Part shown: positions 1 to 12,151 of the stretch, in pieces
How positions within the stretch are numbered: position 1 is the first letter of the stretch
Layout of the letters: every line of letters begins with the position of its first letter
Source: Hydractinia symbiolongicarpus
Lineage: Eukaryota; Cnidaria; Hydrozoa; Anthoathecata; Hydractiniidae
Assembly (NCBI RefSeq): GCF_029227915.1
Contig: NC_079879.1
Coordinates: 21,716,501-21,780,500 of the forward strand
DNA length: 64,000 nt
Direction of reading: 5' to 3'
Made by a program: the position numbers and the translations under genes
Notes under the pieces: model-generated
What the model was told of the DNA's origin: nothing
What the model saw: the letters and a program-made list of their open reading frames with translations, nothing else
Databases searched by the model: none

Positions 1-97
1 ATTCACTCGCCCATATTGTATCACTGGCAAGGGGGATCGGACCCTGGTTTCCTGTACACAGTGCAGGAGTTATAACCACTAAGTTATAATCACTAAT
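1..97 (-). repeat. tRNA-derived SINE head (fragment)
   Basis: Read on the minus strand, the segment resembles an RNA polymerase III promoter: a box A-like stretch (TTAGTGGTTATA) followed about 30 bases later by a box B-like stretch (GGTCCGATCCC). It does not look like an intact tRNA because no clean acceptor stem is visible and it runs off the window edge. A tRNA-derived SINE fragment is the simplest reading. Confidence 0.45.
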
Positions 98-455
98 CTA
101 CAGCACCACTAAATCGAATCTCGTATTTAACGTTGATTAACGTTAGGGCGAATGGGTGTATAAAACACTGACGTTTATTATGTATATAGCAACTTAATAA
201 AAAGTTATATTTTTAATTGAAAAATAAAATATAGTAGTAGTAGCATTTATTTCCATATTTATAGATCATTTTACAAAGACAATAAATGTGAGGAGACCAT
301 CAAATAGTAAAAAAACCAATTCGATGTTATGGCCACCTATAAATAATAAGATCGTTTTACAAATTATGCATTCTTTAATACTAATTTTTAATTAAAAACA
401 GAAAAATATAATAAAGTAATAAAAAAAATATTAAGTACATAACTAGCTAACTAAT

Positions 456-1176
456 ATATAGTCAGAGGCAAGTGATTATTCCAATACATAGAGGCTTAAA
501 AAAATGTGTATTACGTAAGACTTTAAGTGTATTAAAGTCAACAGAGGCAAGGTCATGATGTTGGTGAATATTCTGGAAGCTATTCCAAGAAAGAATAGAC
601 ATATAACAAATTGATTTCAGTCCAAAAGAGGAAGTTCTCACTAGAGGTTTATTGAGAAGCAATTTCCCCCTTTTGAATATTTTGAATGCTTAAAGGAGAG
701 GTACCATTTAGAGTTTGATATATAAGTAATATGTTAGAAAGATCAATAAGGTCTTTAAATATATTAAGTGCATGAAAGAGAGGTTTGAATGGAGTAAGAA
801 AAGGAGAAAAGGAAGTGATACGAACAGGAGATTTTTGAAGATGGACAATCCTAATAGATTTTGTAGATACATACCCCATACTGGAGAGCCATATGTCATG
901 TGAGAGTGAAGTAAAGTTTAGTAAATAGTCATAATAATGTCATTTGGAACATAATATCCAAGTTTACTTAGACCACCATTTGCTTTCCTGAGTTTGTTGC
1001 ACAAACATGATATATGCAAGCTCCAATGAAGAAATTCATCAATAAGAACAGCCAGATAGCAAACATGAGAACTAAGATAGAGTTTTTTCCCATTTAGCTT
1101 TAAAGTCAGGTTAAAATTTAAATATTTATTTATAATATAAAGGTTGTATACACAGTTGTAGCTTAGTATCTGTAGG
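456..1176 (-). pseudogene. LINE reverse transcriptase, C-terminal relic
   Basis: Translating the minus strand in shifting frames gives a run of reverse transcriptase C-terminal motifs typical of Jockey/CR1/L2-like LINEs: KLNGKKLYLSSHVCYLAVLID, then KANGGLSKLGYYVPNDI, then SHMTYGSPVWG, and finally a TLNGTSP segment. The frame changes several times and stops intervene, so it is a dead copy. It begins exactly at the boundary of the TA-flanked element at 1179-3838. A short upstream motif (HIPTD) readable on the minus strand just beyond 3840 hints that the element split the LINE, but that part is weak. Confidence 0.6.
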
Positions 1177-1178
1177 TA

Positions 1179-3838
1179 CAGTACCGCTATCAGGAAGCCT
1201 AACATCGTGTATCGTGTATCATGCGCGACACCCACGATCCACGATCTTTGTGCTCAAAGGTGAAATAATGCCATCGTGGGAGACACGATCTATCGTGTCA
1301 CGATGCATCATGAGTTTAACGATCATATAAAAAATAAAATCGTGTTCGTCACGATGCAATTGTTTCACTGAAATGCTATATAATTTTTATTGCTTTAATA
1401 ACAATTTAAATCAAAAGCAATTAAAAAAAGATCACCGTATTCTCTTTTTAGCCAGTTTCATTTGCTGAAGTTTAACGACCTCTTCACATCTTAAAAATCT
1501 CAATCAAAATATACGTCCGCGATAGGTTTTATTCTTGACTAGTTTTTTCTATATGTGTGATTTTTAACCAACCGTGATTTCTTGTTAGGCTGGAATTAAA
1601 AATTTGTTTGCTGTCACCGAGGTGAGGGTTTCAGCACTGACCCGGTCGGTCGGTCGGTCGTGATTTTATTTTATCTACGATATATTTTTCTTATATTTTA
1701 AATGAATGTGCTAAATAAGAGGCACCAAAAACACAAAGCTTATGAAGCCTGCGATCAAAAAGCGGTCGGTGTTATTAGGAAGAATTGTGAAAGTAAGGTA
1801 TAGAGAACATTAAAGTCGGCCCCTTTCCTTCATGCTGACACTCTTATGCTCGGCTGGTGCATTACACTGAGACTCGAACGAAAGACGGAAGACCATTTGG
1901 AACCATGCCACAAGTCAGTCCGACCTTCATCGTCACAGAGAATACTGCGAGAAGAGTGTGCACCCATGCAAGTTAACCAGAACATGGGAGAGGTTAGGTG
2001 TCCTGTACCTTAATACAGCTTTCGGACGAATGTTCTCGTGATGTAATACCAAAAAAAAATCATGTTGAATAAGGTTTAAAACATCTTTTTAAAAGGGGAA
2101 AGAGAAATCAAAAATATCTAGAATTAATGCATAAAACATATAGCAAATCTGGCAACACATCATCGCGTTTAACGTTGTTTCAACTTCGCACTCATCCTTT
2201 ATACGTTTCACAAAATTTATTTTTTACTGGGTTTCGTTTTAAGACTGGCTTTCCTGCATCTGCAGAAAGAATTTATTTTATTTATTTTAGCACATTTATT
2301 CTTAGTCATGCCTCAGGATGGTTTTATAAAGATCAAATTAATTTGAAAACTCTCTTTGGAAAAAAGTTGGTTTGTGTCAAGAAAAGAAAAGTTGTAAATG
2401 TTATGTTAAAGTAGCTAACTATTTTTATGATAAAAATTTAAAACTTTACAAAGTGTAGAAAAGAAAAAACTATCTTGATCGTCTTGTTCTTCTTCCGAGT
2501 TCGTTTATTGCCTCTTTGCATTTTCTCCATGTTTCTTCTTCCTCCCTAGAACTCATAGTGTTAATTTGAAACACGTACTCTCTTATTTTTCCCAACTTGG
2601 CTGGGTTGAGTGGTTTTTTTCCTTTTGCGCCACTGCAGTTGCTGTCTATTCTCTCCTCTTCCGAGAACATAGCAACTGCCAGGTTCTTCGCAAAATTCAT
2701 TTACAATAACATTTAAGATATCAAAAGTTGATAATGACTACGTATTTGTGGCATATCAAATAGTAAAGGCATTCTTTTAAACATAATGTGTTATCAAATA
2801 ATGACGTAAATGTATCATGTTCAACTGGAGCAGGACGGCAAGTGTGCAGCGTGAAACCAGTTATAAAAAATATTCACTTGTAGAAACTATATTTTTTCAA
2901 AACAAAAATTATTAAATACTTTAATTTAAAAAATTTAAGCGGGAAATTACAATTTTACGCAGACGAAAAATCAAAGTTACCACGCGTGCGATCTTAAATC
3001 TTTAAAATCTTAGAACTTAAAAAAAAAAATTAAGAAGGAGAAGTAAAAACACAATTCCTTTACTCCTGTACACCCCACAGAAATTATTAATTTCAGCGTG
3101 GGGAACACTTGAAGGGTATGTTCTATCAATGTTCACGTTCACGGCCGGGAATTAAAACACTTGTCCGAAAAATCTTGAGTGTTTTAGTATTAAAGTTATT
3201 AAACTTTGTTACTACTTGTGCAACTAAAAATATTTAATGTAAATAAAGTTACGAAGTTGAACGGTGGCTGATAACAACGCTAGCGATGGATCATGAAAAT
3301 CATTACTTAAAATAATATTCTGTTTTGTTAATGATTTTTTTTATGTTTTAATTATTTTGTTTTAGTTATTTTTTCAAGTTTTATTTTTCAAAAAACGACT
3401 ATAAAAAGCTTGAAGTTAAAAAGCTTGAATTTTAAAGGTACTAAAAAGCTACTGAGCGCAAGATATAAATTCGTCGTATTCCTTTAATCATATCTATAAT
3501 AACTAGTGCAGCCATAAGTAAAAACAAATCAATTAAATAGGCTTTCCTAAAAAAGATTTGTGTTAGCCTTCTTGAATGATTCGTATTTCGCAACTCTAAT
3601 AATTTAGGAGAGCTTTTGTAGATCAAAGAAAAACAGAAATTTGCATAAATGAATCGTGATTTCCATCGCGAAACTATCAGGGTTTTCATGATCCATCGCG
3701 ATGAACATGATCACCACGATAGTTTCGCGATCTAATATCTAATATTTTTATAATCATGACAGACAAGATAGGATCGTGGATCGTGGGTGTCGCGCATGAT
3801 ACACGATCACGATGTTAGGCTTCCTGATAGCGGTACTG
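1179..3838. mobile_element. 2.66 kb inverted-repeat DNA transposon, TA target duplication
   Basis: The ends are inverted copies of each other over about 66-68 bases: the left end begins CAGTACCGCTATCAGGAAGC and the right end is its reverse complement, with TA on both outer sides (1177-1178 and 3839-3840). Further inward both ends are rich in ATCGTG/CACGAT motifs. CAGT termini plus a TA duplication fit the Tc1/mariner group, but no transposase is readable, so it is non-autonomous or decayed. The interior carries a BEN-domain fragment on the minus strand (2470-2700) and otherwise AT-rich noncoding DNA. Confidence 0.75.
2470..2700 (-). pseudogene. BEN-domain C-terminal fragment inside a transposon
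   Basis: This 76-codon open frame (stop at 2470) translates to a Lys/Glu-rich segment resembling the C-terminal half of BEN domains, the DNA- and protein-binding modules of BEND/NAC1-type chromatin factors. The recognisable parts are the LAVAMFSEEER segment, a GKKPLNP turn, LGKIREYVFQ, and the final helix with WRKCKEAINELGRRTRR. The N-terminal half of the domain is absent: a stop lies just upstream of the ATG, so this is a captured exon or a fragment. It sits inside the inverted-repeat element at 1179-3838, so it may be transposon cargo. The family call is by eye. Confidence 0.5.
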
Positions 3839-3840
3839 TA

Positions 3841-5516
3841 TATATGTCTCTTTATGTTGCATATACATAAGGAGTCAGGCTAATAATTTTAGCATTAAAT
3901 CGATTTTAACTGTAGATTTTTGGATTATTGATAAGGGCAGCTATTTATTAAAGTTCTGTCCGAGCATTCAGCAAAATATAGACAAATGTTAAAAATTGGA
4001 TGGATAAATATTATTCCTTTAAAATTTCAAAATGTGAAGATAAAGTGATAAAGTGCAACAGAAATTGATAATATTTGAAATTGTGTTGTTTGTTCGCTAC
4101 TGTTTTTTATCCTTAATGATGTGAAGACTGGTGGCTGAACTTTAACAGATACGGTTTATCAATCGTAAACTTGTAAGACGAAACTGTTGGCAGCTTTGGA
4201 CAGATACCCATTAAATGACTGTCTCAAAACCTTTGTTTGTTTTTATGTATTATTATACAACTACTTCGTTACGTTAAACAAAAGTCATACAAAGTGCTTT
4301 GTGTCAACCAAAGGAAGTAAATTATTATACAGTGCTTTTAAAGATGACACAAACTTCAAAAGTATTGGCCTAATGATGCATAATTATTTTAATAGAAAGT
4401 CACGAAACAAAAGATTTGAACCAATATATATACAATTTGTTGCAAAAGTTTTAATTAATTTGTTTTGAAATTGTGTAAACTTTATGTGATCACGTTTTGA
4501 ATTTATTGGAACAAAATATGGTATTGTTAAGAAATTTGAAACAAACTTATTATTTTTGAATAAATATATTATGTGATATATTATAGTGTCATTTGATATA
4601 AACAAACTTCGAAAACGAACGAAAATGCAAAACAATTGTGTTAAGAATAAAATGATATGAAATATTTAATGAAGTGATAAAAAGGAGAGGAGCTCTGTTT
4701 GATTGAAAGGGTTAGTTATGATAAAGGACACTACAGCAAAAGAGCTTCAGATGTAGATGTAGTGAAAAGAAGTGAAGCAATTAGCCAGGTTACTAAGCCT
4801 TGTCTCTTATACTAGTCTATAGCATATAAATTCATGAATTCATACCAACTTGGCCTCTGAACAAAGCTAAAAAGATATTGAAGTTACTCCATCAGCCTGC
4901 AATCCACTGGGAACTGCAATTAACATGTAGTTACCTCCATTAAAATTTAGAGGTTCTTTTTTAAAATTGCTATATCTATAATCAAAAATTTCAACTAAAG
5001 TGAATTATGCATTTTAGTCTGCTACAATTGTCACAGGAAGACTGATTCATTAAACAATTATCTAGCATGTTAAGAATATGAACCAATTAGAATATACACT
5101 GGTGCACTATTTCATTTCATTATATTTTCTTGGGCAAGTAGGATATATTGTAAATGTTTCTTCCAATTTTTAATTTCTTTATCCACCAGATGGATGCAAT
5201 CATGTAAAAAATAAAAATAATATTTAACTAATACCATTATTTATGACCTTTCTTATATAAGTACCCTAACATAAATAGTAAAAGGTGATGTGTCTACTAA
5301 AGTCTATTTAATCATGTAATGCATGCTGCAGTGGTTATTAGCAAAGGCCTTAACCTTAGCTATGGGTCATTGAGGGAAATTGGGTAGGCTATGTCAATGT
5401 ATACCTAATGTATACATTCATAACATTTGACCCGGTTACTATCTTGTATAACTATATGTATATACTACTACTAATAATAATTTATTGTACATTTTTTACA
5501 CCTATATATTTTTATA
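3841..5516. other. Noncoding DNA upstream of the CIB gene
   Basis: AT-rich sequence with only short random open frames. A pyrimidine stretch ending in TTTTATAG at about 5516 could be the 3' splice site of an intron in the CIB gene's 5' untranslated region. The segment around 5325-5400 (CAGTGGTTATTAGC) loosely resembles a SINE head. Nothing else could be supported. Confidence 0.5.
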
Positions 5517-5537
5517 GAATACATTATATTTATTGAA

Positions 5538-6092
5538 ATGGGTGGAAACCAATCAGCGTTTGATGAAGAAGAACTGCAAGAATACCAGGAGTTAACATAC
5601 TTTACACAAAAAGAGATCTTACATTGTCATAAGAGATTTGCACAACTTGATCCCAATGCTGTAACTAGGGATAAAAATGCCAAGCTGCCCCAAAGAGTTC
5701 TCTTGCAGTTACCTGAGCTGCAAGTGAATCCTTTTCGAGATCGTATATGCAAGGTGTTTTCTTCAAGTCGTGACGGTGATATGACTTTTGAGGATTTCCT
5801 AGATATGATGTCTGTTTTTTCAGAAAATGCTCCCAAAAGTGTTAAAGTTGAATATGCCTTCCGTATATATGACTTCAATGAAGATGATTATATTTGTGAC
5901 AGCGATTTAAAAAGGGTGATTAACAGATTATGTGGTGATCAAAAGCTTTCGGCAGAAAATACAAAATCGATTATCAAGAAGATCATGATGGAAGCAGATT
6001 TGGATGATGACAATAGACTTTCATTCGCAGAGTTTGAGCATGTCATATCAAAAGCCCCAGACTTTGTCAATTCGTTTAGAATACGCATTTAA
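5538..6092 (+). CDS. Calcium- and integrin-binding (CIB) family EF-hand protein
   Basis: A complete 184-residue protein in one exon, matching the usual CIB length (about 185-190). CIB proteins are small Ca2+/Mg2+ sensors that bind integrin tails, kinases and, for CIB2/3, mechanotransduction channels. Seen here: the MGGNQS start is an N-myristoylation consensus; PELQVNPFRDRI and the FEDFLDMMSVFS stretch are classic CIB segments. EF-hand 3 is at residues 112-123 (DFNEDDYICDSD, Asp at position 12, as usual in CIB) and EF-hand 4 at 154-165 (ends in Glu). EF-hands 1 and 2 are degenerate, as in the family. The C-terminus (KAPDF...FRIRI) resembles CIB2/CIB3, while the N-terminus resembles CIB1, so the paralogue is left open. 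A likely 3' splice site lies at about 5516 in the 5' UTR. Confidence 0.93.
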   Translation: MGGNQSAFDEEELQEYQELTYFTQKEILHCHKRFAQLDPNAVTRDKNAKLPQRVLLQLPELQVNPFRDRICKVFSSSRDGDMTFEDFLDMMSVFSENAPKSVKVEYAFRIYDFNEDDYICDSDLKRVINRLCGDQKLSAENTKSIIKKIMMEADLDDDNRLSFAEFEHVISKAPDFVNSFRIRI

Positions 6093-6580
6093 GTTTATAT
6101 ACTTGGCATGTGAAAGCTGGGAAGGGGGTGGTTTTTATAATGCAATTATAAGTCGATTTTTTGTTTAAGTGTTTGCACAGTTATCTGCACCTTAGGTTGA
6201 CTCTATTATTTCTCTGGCAAAAATTTTCTAAAAAATCTATTTTTTCAGGTTTTCCAAGAATTGTTTTATTTGAGGTACAAAATTTCTGTTGAATCCTTTT
6301 TTTTGTTTTAATAAATTACAGTTGCTTCTTTTTATGTATTCTTTAAAAACCTTAGTCCTTGAAATTTTAGATTTATAAAAAAATGTGCTTTGAAGTAATG
6401 AAAAAAATTGCTTTGATATCCTCTAGAATTCTTTATTTTTAAAGAGCAATTCGTGTTGCAAATTTTAGCATCTGTCGGCTTTAAAAAAAACATACTTTTT
6501 ACGTCAAATTTGGCCTTAAGGTTATTCTAAAAGCGTTACAACAAAATCAACATGTACACCTAGCTGTTTTGGGGAAGGCT

Positions 6581-6650
6581 AATAAAGTGTAATCATCTTT
6601 GACTACTTGATTTTATTGTACAGTGCGTTTGTGCCTTACCTATCAATAAA
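6581..6650 (+). terminator. Polyadenylation signals of the CIB gene
   Basis: Two AATAAA hexamers follow the CIB stop codon within a 3' UTR-like AT-rich stretch, at 6581-6586 and 6645-6650. The second is followed by T-rich DNA and is the more plausible cleavage signal. Assigned by sequence only. Confidence 0.5.
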
Positions 6651-7427
6651 GATCTCTATTTTTTTATTATATTTAAATCTACGGTGTTATTGCATCACCA
6701 ACACCAATTTTTGTAAATTGCCCATACTAAATTTTTTTGGTCACAAAAATTAATCCGTTTCTTGCATAAATTAAAAACAGTAAACAGAGTTTCTGACACT
6801 GTGTCACAGATAATCATCTTTCCTTGGTTTTTGTTATACTAAAAATTTTAGAAATTTATATAACAATTGTAATATTCCTCAATATATATATTTGTTGTTA
6901 CTGCCAAATTAATACTTATTTTGGGCGTTGCAGAAGAAAATATTGTTTTGTGTTTTTTGGTATTAATTCATTTGTTTATATTTGTTAGTGCGATAGAATA
7001 TATTTATAATTTGTATCTGTAAAGTGTTTAATATTAAATATGTTAGTTTTTAAAATTGTTAAATGTCCACTGGCCTTTTTTGCATCTATTTCATTGCATT
7101 TAGAAATAACTTTTAGAGGAAGATTTTAGCGGGTCCAATGCTCTCACCAATAATTTTTTTCGATTTCAGTTCTGTAACAATATGTGTGTTGCTCTGACAA
7201 CCCAAGTCTAAAATAAGATCAGGAGTTTTTTCAATGAAATATGAATAGTACTAAAGTAGTATTTAAAAGAATATTTTATTCTTAAATGCTTTAGGAAAGT
7301 CTGTATTCGTTAGAATTCAGGCTTTGAAAAAAATGTTCAGTTTAGTTTTGGTATATGTTATCAACGGTCCCTACTTTACCAGAATTACCTATTGACTTTT
7401 TTTATTTTAGGGAGTTTATATAAAAAA

Positions 7428-9822
7428 ATGGGTGACAGTACTTCGGACGAATTATCACGCGAGCTTACTGGTATAAGCATGACATCTAAAAGCAGTGCCC
7501 GATCTACCACAAGTAAATCGAGCGGTGATTATTCTGATGAATTTGATAGTGATGATGATGAGAAAGATAAAAGCATGCACCAAACTTCAACATCCAAGTT
7601 GTCATCGAGTGACGATACAGATGAAACCACTCGAGAAAACACTATGGTTTCTGATGTGGAGTCATCAAAAATTGTCGACGACGATGAGAAACCGTCAATT
7701 AATAACATGGATACAACGCAATCGGACAGGGATACATCTAAAGAAAACACATCCGTGCCAGATAGGAAAACAGAAGAAGAAGCCATTCTCTCTCGCGAAA
7801 GCACTGTCCACTCTGAAAAAAAAGTTGCGGAATCCACCGAAGACGAAAGTGCTGATTTATCAGGGAAATACACTACAGAGAGTGATGATAGAAATGACGA
7901 GGATACAACACCTGCTGCAACGAGAGAGACTACATCGGTATCCGAAACAAAATCTTCGGAAGACACAACTAGCAGTGATGAAAATGATAAAAACAACAGC
8001 AGTACTTATGAGGACGATTTTGATGATGATGATGACGGTCACCAAGGTGACGAGGCTGATGATAACGGTCCCCAAGGTGATGACGGTGATAATGACGAAG
8101 GAGGTCAGAAAGAAGGGCAAGATGATGACAAAAAGGATGCTAAGAAATTAGAAAAAGAAAACAGTGTGCTCATAGAAAAAGATGGGAAATTTGAATTAGT
8201 TGATCCAGACGAAGTTAAAGCGGAGTATTACGATATGTTAGGTTTACCTGTGTCTGATAAGAAGCAACCGAGTAAAAAAGGGAGTAGTACCGGAAAAAAT
8301 GCGAAGAAGTCACCGAACAGACCTAGTCGTGTCAGCACAAGTAATGCTGCTTATTTGCATGTTCAATCAGAGTATGGCATGAGTGAACAACAGAAAGAAA
8401 TGAAGAAGAAAAGAATCTCTATTGTTCATATGCGCAAGCAAGAAGAAAAAGAAAGGTTAAGACAAGAGGAAGAAGAAAAAAGGATTGCCGCTGAAAAATC
8501 TTTTAGGGTAAAATTTTTAATATCATTCTTTTACAATTTTGGTTAACTACAATGTTATAACGACAAAATCCCATTTTGTTAACGGAACACGGGTAGAATA
8601 AGTCACGTTATTTTTTTTTGAAAATCTCTGATGGCTTTTTGTTTAAGCTATACTGTTTTACTGCATGACATTTAAATTATTAACGCTACTTACGTCTAGA
8701 AATGGATATCTGAAAAATCCGAGCTAGCAAAAGAGCATCAAAAGCTGAAGAAGGCAGCAGAAGACGATAATCAAAGCGCTGAAAAAAAGAAAGCGGCCGA
8801 GAAGGCTTTCGCGCAGTGGCTGGAAGATAAAGATGCTCGCATGAAAAACGAAAAGAAAATGGAGAAACTACGATTGCAAGACGAAGCTCAGTCGTATGTT
8901 GTGCGCGATCGAAAGATGTGCGAAAAAGCATTTAAAGAGTTGAGTTTGCGTGCTATTTCTTAGGCCTGGCTCACACTTGCAGCATACGCATGGAAAATTT
9001 GATTTAAAAGATTGCACTCAACAATTGAATTTTAAAACAATATTGTAGTTACAAAAATTTCTGTGCGTGCGTGTTTACTTTGCAAGTGTGAACTAGGCTT
9101 TTTGGAATTGTTGGATTTTCGAAGAGGCGCATCATCAGGGCGTGATGACAGGGTTTCTCTCTTTCATTTTTCATCCACACGATTTTTCAAAGCCCACACA
9201 CGTGATTTCTGCGTTTTGATTTTGTGTCCTAAAGTTCCAGATTGAAAATTACAATTTCTGACCTAATCGTGAAAGTTAACGCCCTGATGCATTTTATGTG
9301 GTTTGGTCACTTGTTAAATTCTGAATTCCTATGCAAGGGTTTAACGGGATATCCAACGGAAATATATTTCCGTGTTGTAAAAAGGGATGTGGAACGTAAT
9401 GTCTCATTTCTGTGTAGGTGGTTGCGAAAGAAGAAAATCGAGAGAGAAATGAAAGCAGCTTACGTTCGACCTGCGCGAAGAAAGTCGGCTGCACCCAGAA
9501 AAAAGAAGTATACCGAATATGAAACTCCAGATGAAGAAAAGAAAAAGGATAAAAGAAGAGCTAAGTCTTCGACTGTGAGGTATATTTTTCCTTGTGGAGT
9601 TTCGGTAAATTGCTGGGAAGGCCTTAGTAACCGGTCACGTTTCTGTAGGAAACATGAACTTATGTAGCTAAAACTCCTGAACATAAAAATTTCAATGATT
9701 TTACAGAAAGTTGTTTTTTTAAAAAACTTTAGGTGGTTTTCTTTGGACTTTTTAGATATTCTGAACAAAACGGTTATCGACATCCATCGTCAATAGATGA
9801 TTTTGTAGCTCGAAAATGGTAG
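7428..9822 (+). CDS. CCDC181: CCDC181-like ciliary coiled-coil protein
   Basis: Four coding exons join in phase: 7428-8507, 8700-8938, 9418-9579 and 9756-9822, giving 515 residues, close to the roughly 509 of vertebrate CCDC181, a microtubule-associated protein of cilia and sperm flagella. The first 240 residues are Ser/Thr/Asp/Glu-rich and disordered. Around residue 250 comes the diagnostic EKDGKFELVDPDEV block (vertebrate copies have a near-identical VERDGKFELL), then a QKEMKKK segment and a long Lys/Glu/Arg coiled coil with repeated FxxWLxxK units (KAFAQWLEDK, KAFKEWLRKK), another family hallmark. ATG 7428 is chosen because the ATG at 7392 lies before a 3' splice site at 7410 (TTTTATTTTAG). 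All donors are GT and acceptors AG. The long antisense open frames are by-products of the acidic low-complexity region. Confidence 0.85.
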
Positions 9823-11054
9823 TACGTATATCTAACGAGTCACCTTGTTAGTTCGACGAGAGGAGGCGAATGGGAACAAAAGCAGAACGACGCAACAACG
9901 ATTTTAAAAATCTTAAGAAATACCCCTTTTTCCTCCTTCTTAAAAATTACTCAAATTCTCTTTGCGTTTTTGGCAATGGATTGAATTTGTAACTCAGCCA
10001 CGAATTAAAATTCAGAGGAGGCTTGGATCTTCCTTGTTAAGTTTCTTAGTAAATTTCTGGACAGAATATATATGGATGTAGAAATTCCTAGCTGATTGGA
10101 CGATCTCAAAACATTTATTGAATACATTTTTTCGTAGCAACGATCTTTGTGATGATTCGGTTATTCTAACTTAACAAGGTGAAATGTTCATGCATATATA
10201 TATATATATATTTTAATCCAAATATCGTATATTTTTTATTTTATTTTGATCAAACTTAATATAAATAATATTTTCAGCATACGTCAGCATTTTTAACACG
10301 TAAGAGGTTAAAATGTATTTTTTTGAAATAGCTTGTTATTGACTGTACTATTTTTTTCGAACTGTTTTGATTTTTTAACACTTGTTTTAATACAACCCAA
10401 TTGCGTGTGAAGCTTGTGCAGCAATGATGTTGTGGGTTTTTAATGTTTTATTTATTGTGATTTTATGTATATAGAATATATAGAATTGATATTTGTATAT
10501 AATTTTGTTTATGCCATTTTAAGAATAACCCTTAACTATCAAAATATATCACAAACAAAATATGGGGAGTTCATTGTCAAATAACCAATTTACAACATTT
10601 CAAGCCGCAGTGAGCAAAGAAAAAAAGAAAAAAACTAAAAAAAGGGGGAGTTTGAAGACAGTAAAAACTTCCGAGGCGCTAATTAGATTGATTTCAGTTT
10701 GCGTACAAACATAACTGAGCAAGTAAACACGCGGTTTTAATCTTTTCAACAAGCAATGACTGAGCATCAAAAATCTGTGCTGTTTATAAAAAAAAGCTTT
10801 TCTTAACTTTTCCTAACACACTTAGACCCCAGTCCCCTAGGATTTTTTGAGGCGTTAGACAACTAACAAACAGTAATATCACACCAGGGGTTGTTTTACC
10901 CTGTATTAAGTGTCCGTTTTACATTTATTCACTTTTCTTAAGGCTTTAATTTTATAAAAATTAATATATGAAGGATTTTATTTTCTTAATTTGTTACAAC
11001 TTTTTATTTATGTTGAAAAATAAACGATAAACGATTTTTTTTTCTGTTTTTACA
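9823..11054. other. 3' flank of the CCDC181 gene, noncoding
   Basis: AT-rich DNA with a short TA microsatellite at about 10195-10212 and no supportable gene. A short purine-rich run (AAAAAGAAAAAAACTAAAAAAAGGGGG) lies near 10620. Confidence 0.5.
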
Positions 11055-11178
11055 TACCGTAATTCCTCTTTTTAGCCCCCGGCAGGCTTATCAAATTCTG
11101 GAGGTTTTAGACGGGGGGGGGGGGCTTAATAGAAGGGGGCTAAATAAAGGGAGGGGGCTAAAAAGAGGAATTACGGTA
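11055..11178. mobile_element. Short MITE with TA target duplication
   Basis: The two ends form a near-perfect inverted repeat of about 26 bases (left TACCGTAATTCCTCTTTTTA, right its reverse complement), separated by a G-tract-rich middle. TA flanks both sides if the element is taken as CCGTAATTCC...GGAATTACGG. Length is about 120 bases, typical of a mariner-type MITE. Confidence 0.7.
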
Positions 11179-11301
11179 ATTGTTTGGTTGTGTTGTGAAA
11201 AACAAACCAAAGTTTGTTGCTCATTAACTTGATGTCTTGCGGTTTTGAGATATTTCTGTTTGTTACAAAGATGGAATAGCTGTCGGTCCGATTGCAGCTA
11301 C

Positions 11302-11628
11302 ATTTATACGTTTGAAAAATGCTTGGCAATGCATATTTATACGTTTGAAAGTGCTTGACAGTGCGTATTTATACGTTTGAAAAATGCTTGACAGTGCGTA
11401 TTTATACGTTTGAAAAATGCTTGACAGTGCGTATTTATACGTTTGAAAGTGCTTGACAGTGCGTATTTATACGTTTGAAAGTGCTTGACAGTGTGTATTT
11501 ATACGTTTGAAAAATGCTTGACAGTGCGTATTTATACGTTTGAAAAATGCTTGACAGTGCGTATTTATACGTTTGAAAAATGCTTGGGAGTGCGTATTTA
11601 TACGTTTGAAAAATGCTTGGGAGTGCGT
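11302..11628 (+). repeat. Tandem array, about 33-bp unit, ten copies
   Basis: The unit reads roughly GCGTATTTATACGTTTGAAA followed by either AATGCTTGACAGT or GTGCTTGACAGT. Ten occurrences of ATACGTTTGAAA are spaced 31-34 bases apart. Outer copies carry GGCAAT or GGGAGT instead of GACAGT. There is no spacer diversity, so it is a minisatellite and not a CRISPR array. A 33-base period keeps one frame open over part of it, which produces a repetitive peptide that is unlikely to be real. Confidence 0.9.
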
Positions 11629-12151
11629 GGAGAATCTGTAGTGGAAATGGTCAGAAAGCGTGGCGTTTTAGTTTCCCTATAAATTCATGAATGCTGGAAA
11701 ACAAAACGTAAATTTTAATTAATAACAAAAATACGGCAATCTTGATGGAATTGATAAATAGTTTCTTAAAATTTTTAACTTAGTTTAAGAAAAGTCACCA
11801 GTCAACTCAAGTCAGATAGCCTGAACGGGTCTAAAATTTTCACAGATTCAAAGAAAAGTCAAAATTTAATCAGGTTTCTGGATGTTTTTAATATATATGA
11901 GAAAAATGAGATTAGTGGCAAGTTCATCGTATCTGCAGTATTTTAAACAAAACTAACTAAAATTCACCTTAATTCATCCACTGGTAGCAGTTGTTATTAC
12001 AACGTCCATTAAAGAGTTGTCAACATCATCTGACAATTCTTCTGCAATCCATTACTACATCATTTAAATAAAACGAAAATTCTTTAAAGACATCGCTTGC
12101 ATTAATATCAACTTTTTCGTGCTCACCTTTTTCTACTTCTTTAAAGAAACA

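Noticed and set aside
7529-7996. Long antisense open frame of 155 codons opposite the first CCDC181 exon
   Set aside because: It is Ser/Val/Asp-biased and mirrors the acidic GAT/GAA-rich sense exon. The sense strand has clear conserved motifs and in-phase splice joins.
11302-11628. CRISPR-like array
   Set aside because: The units are contiguous and nearly identical, with no unique spacers, and the genome is animal. It is a minisatellite.
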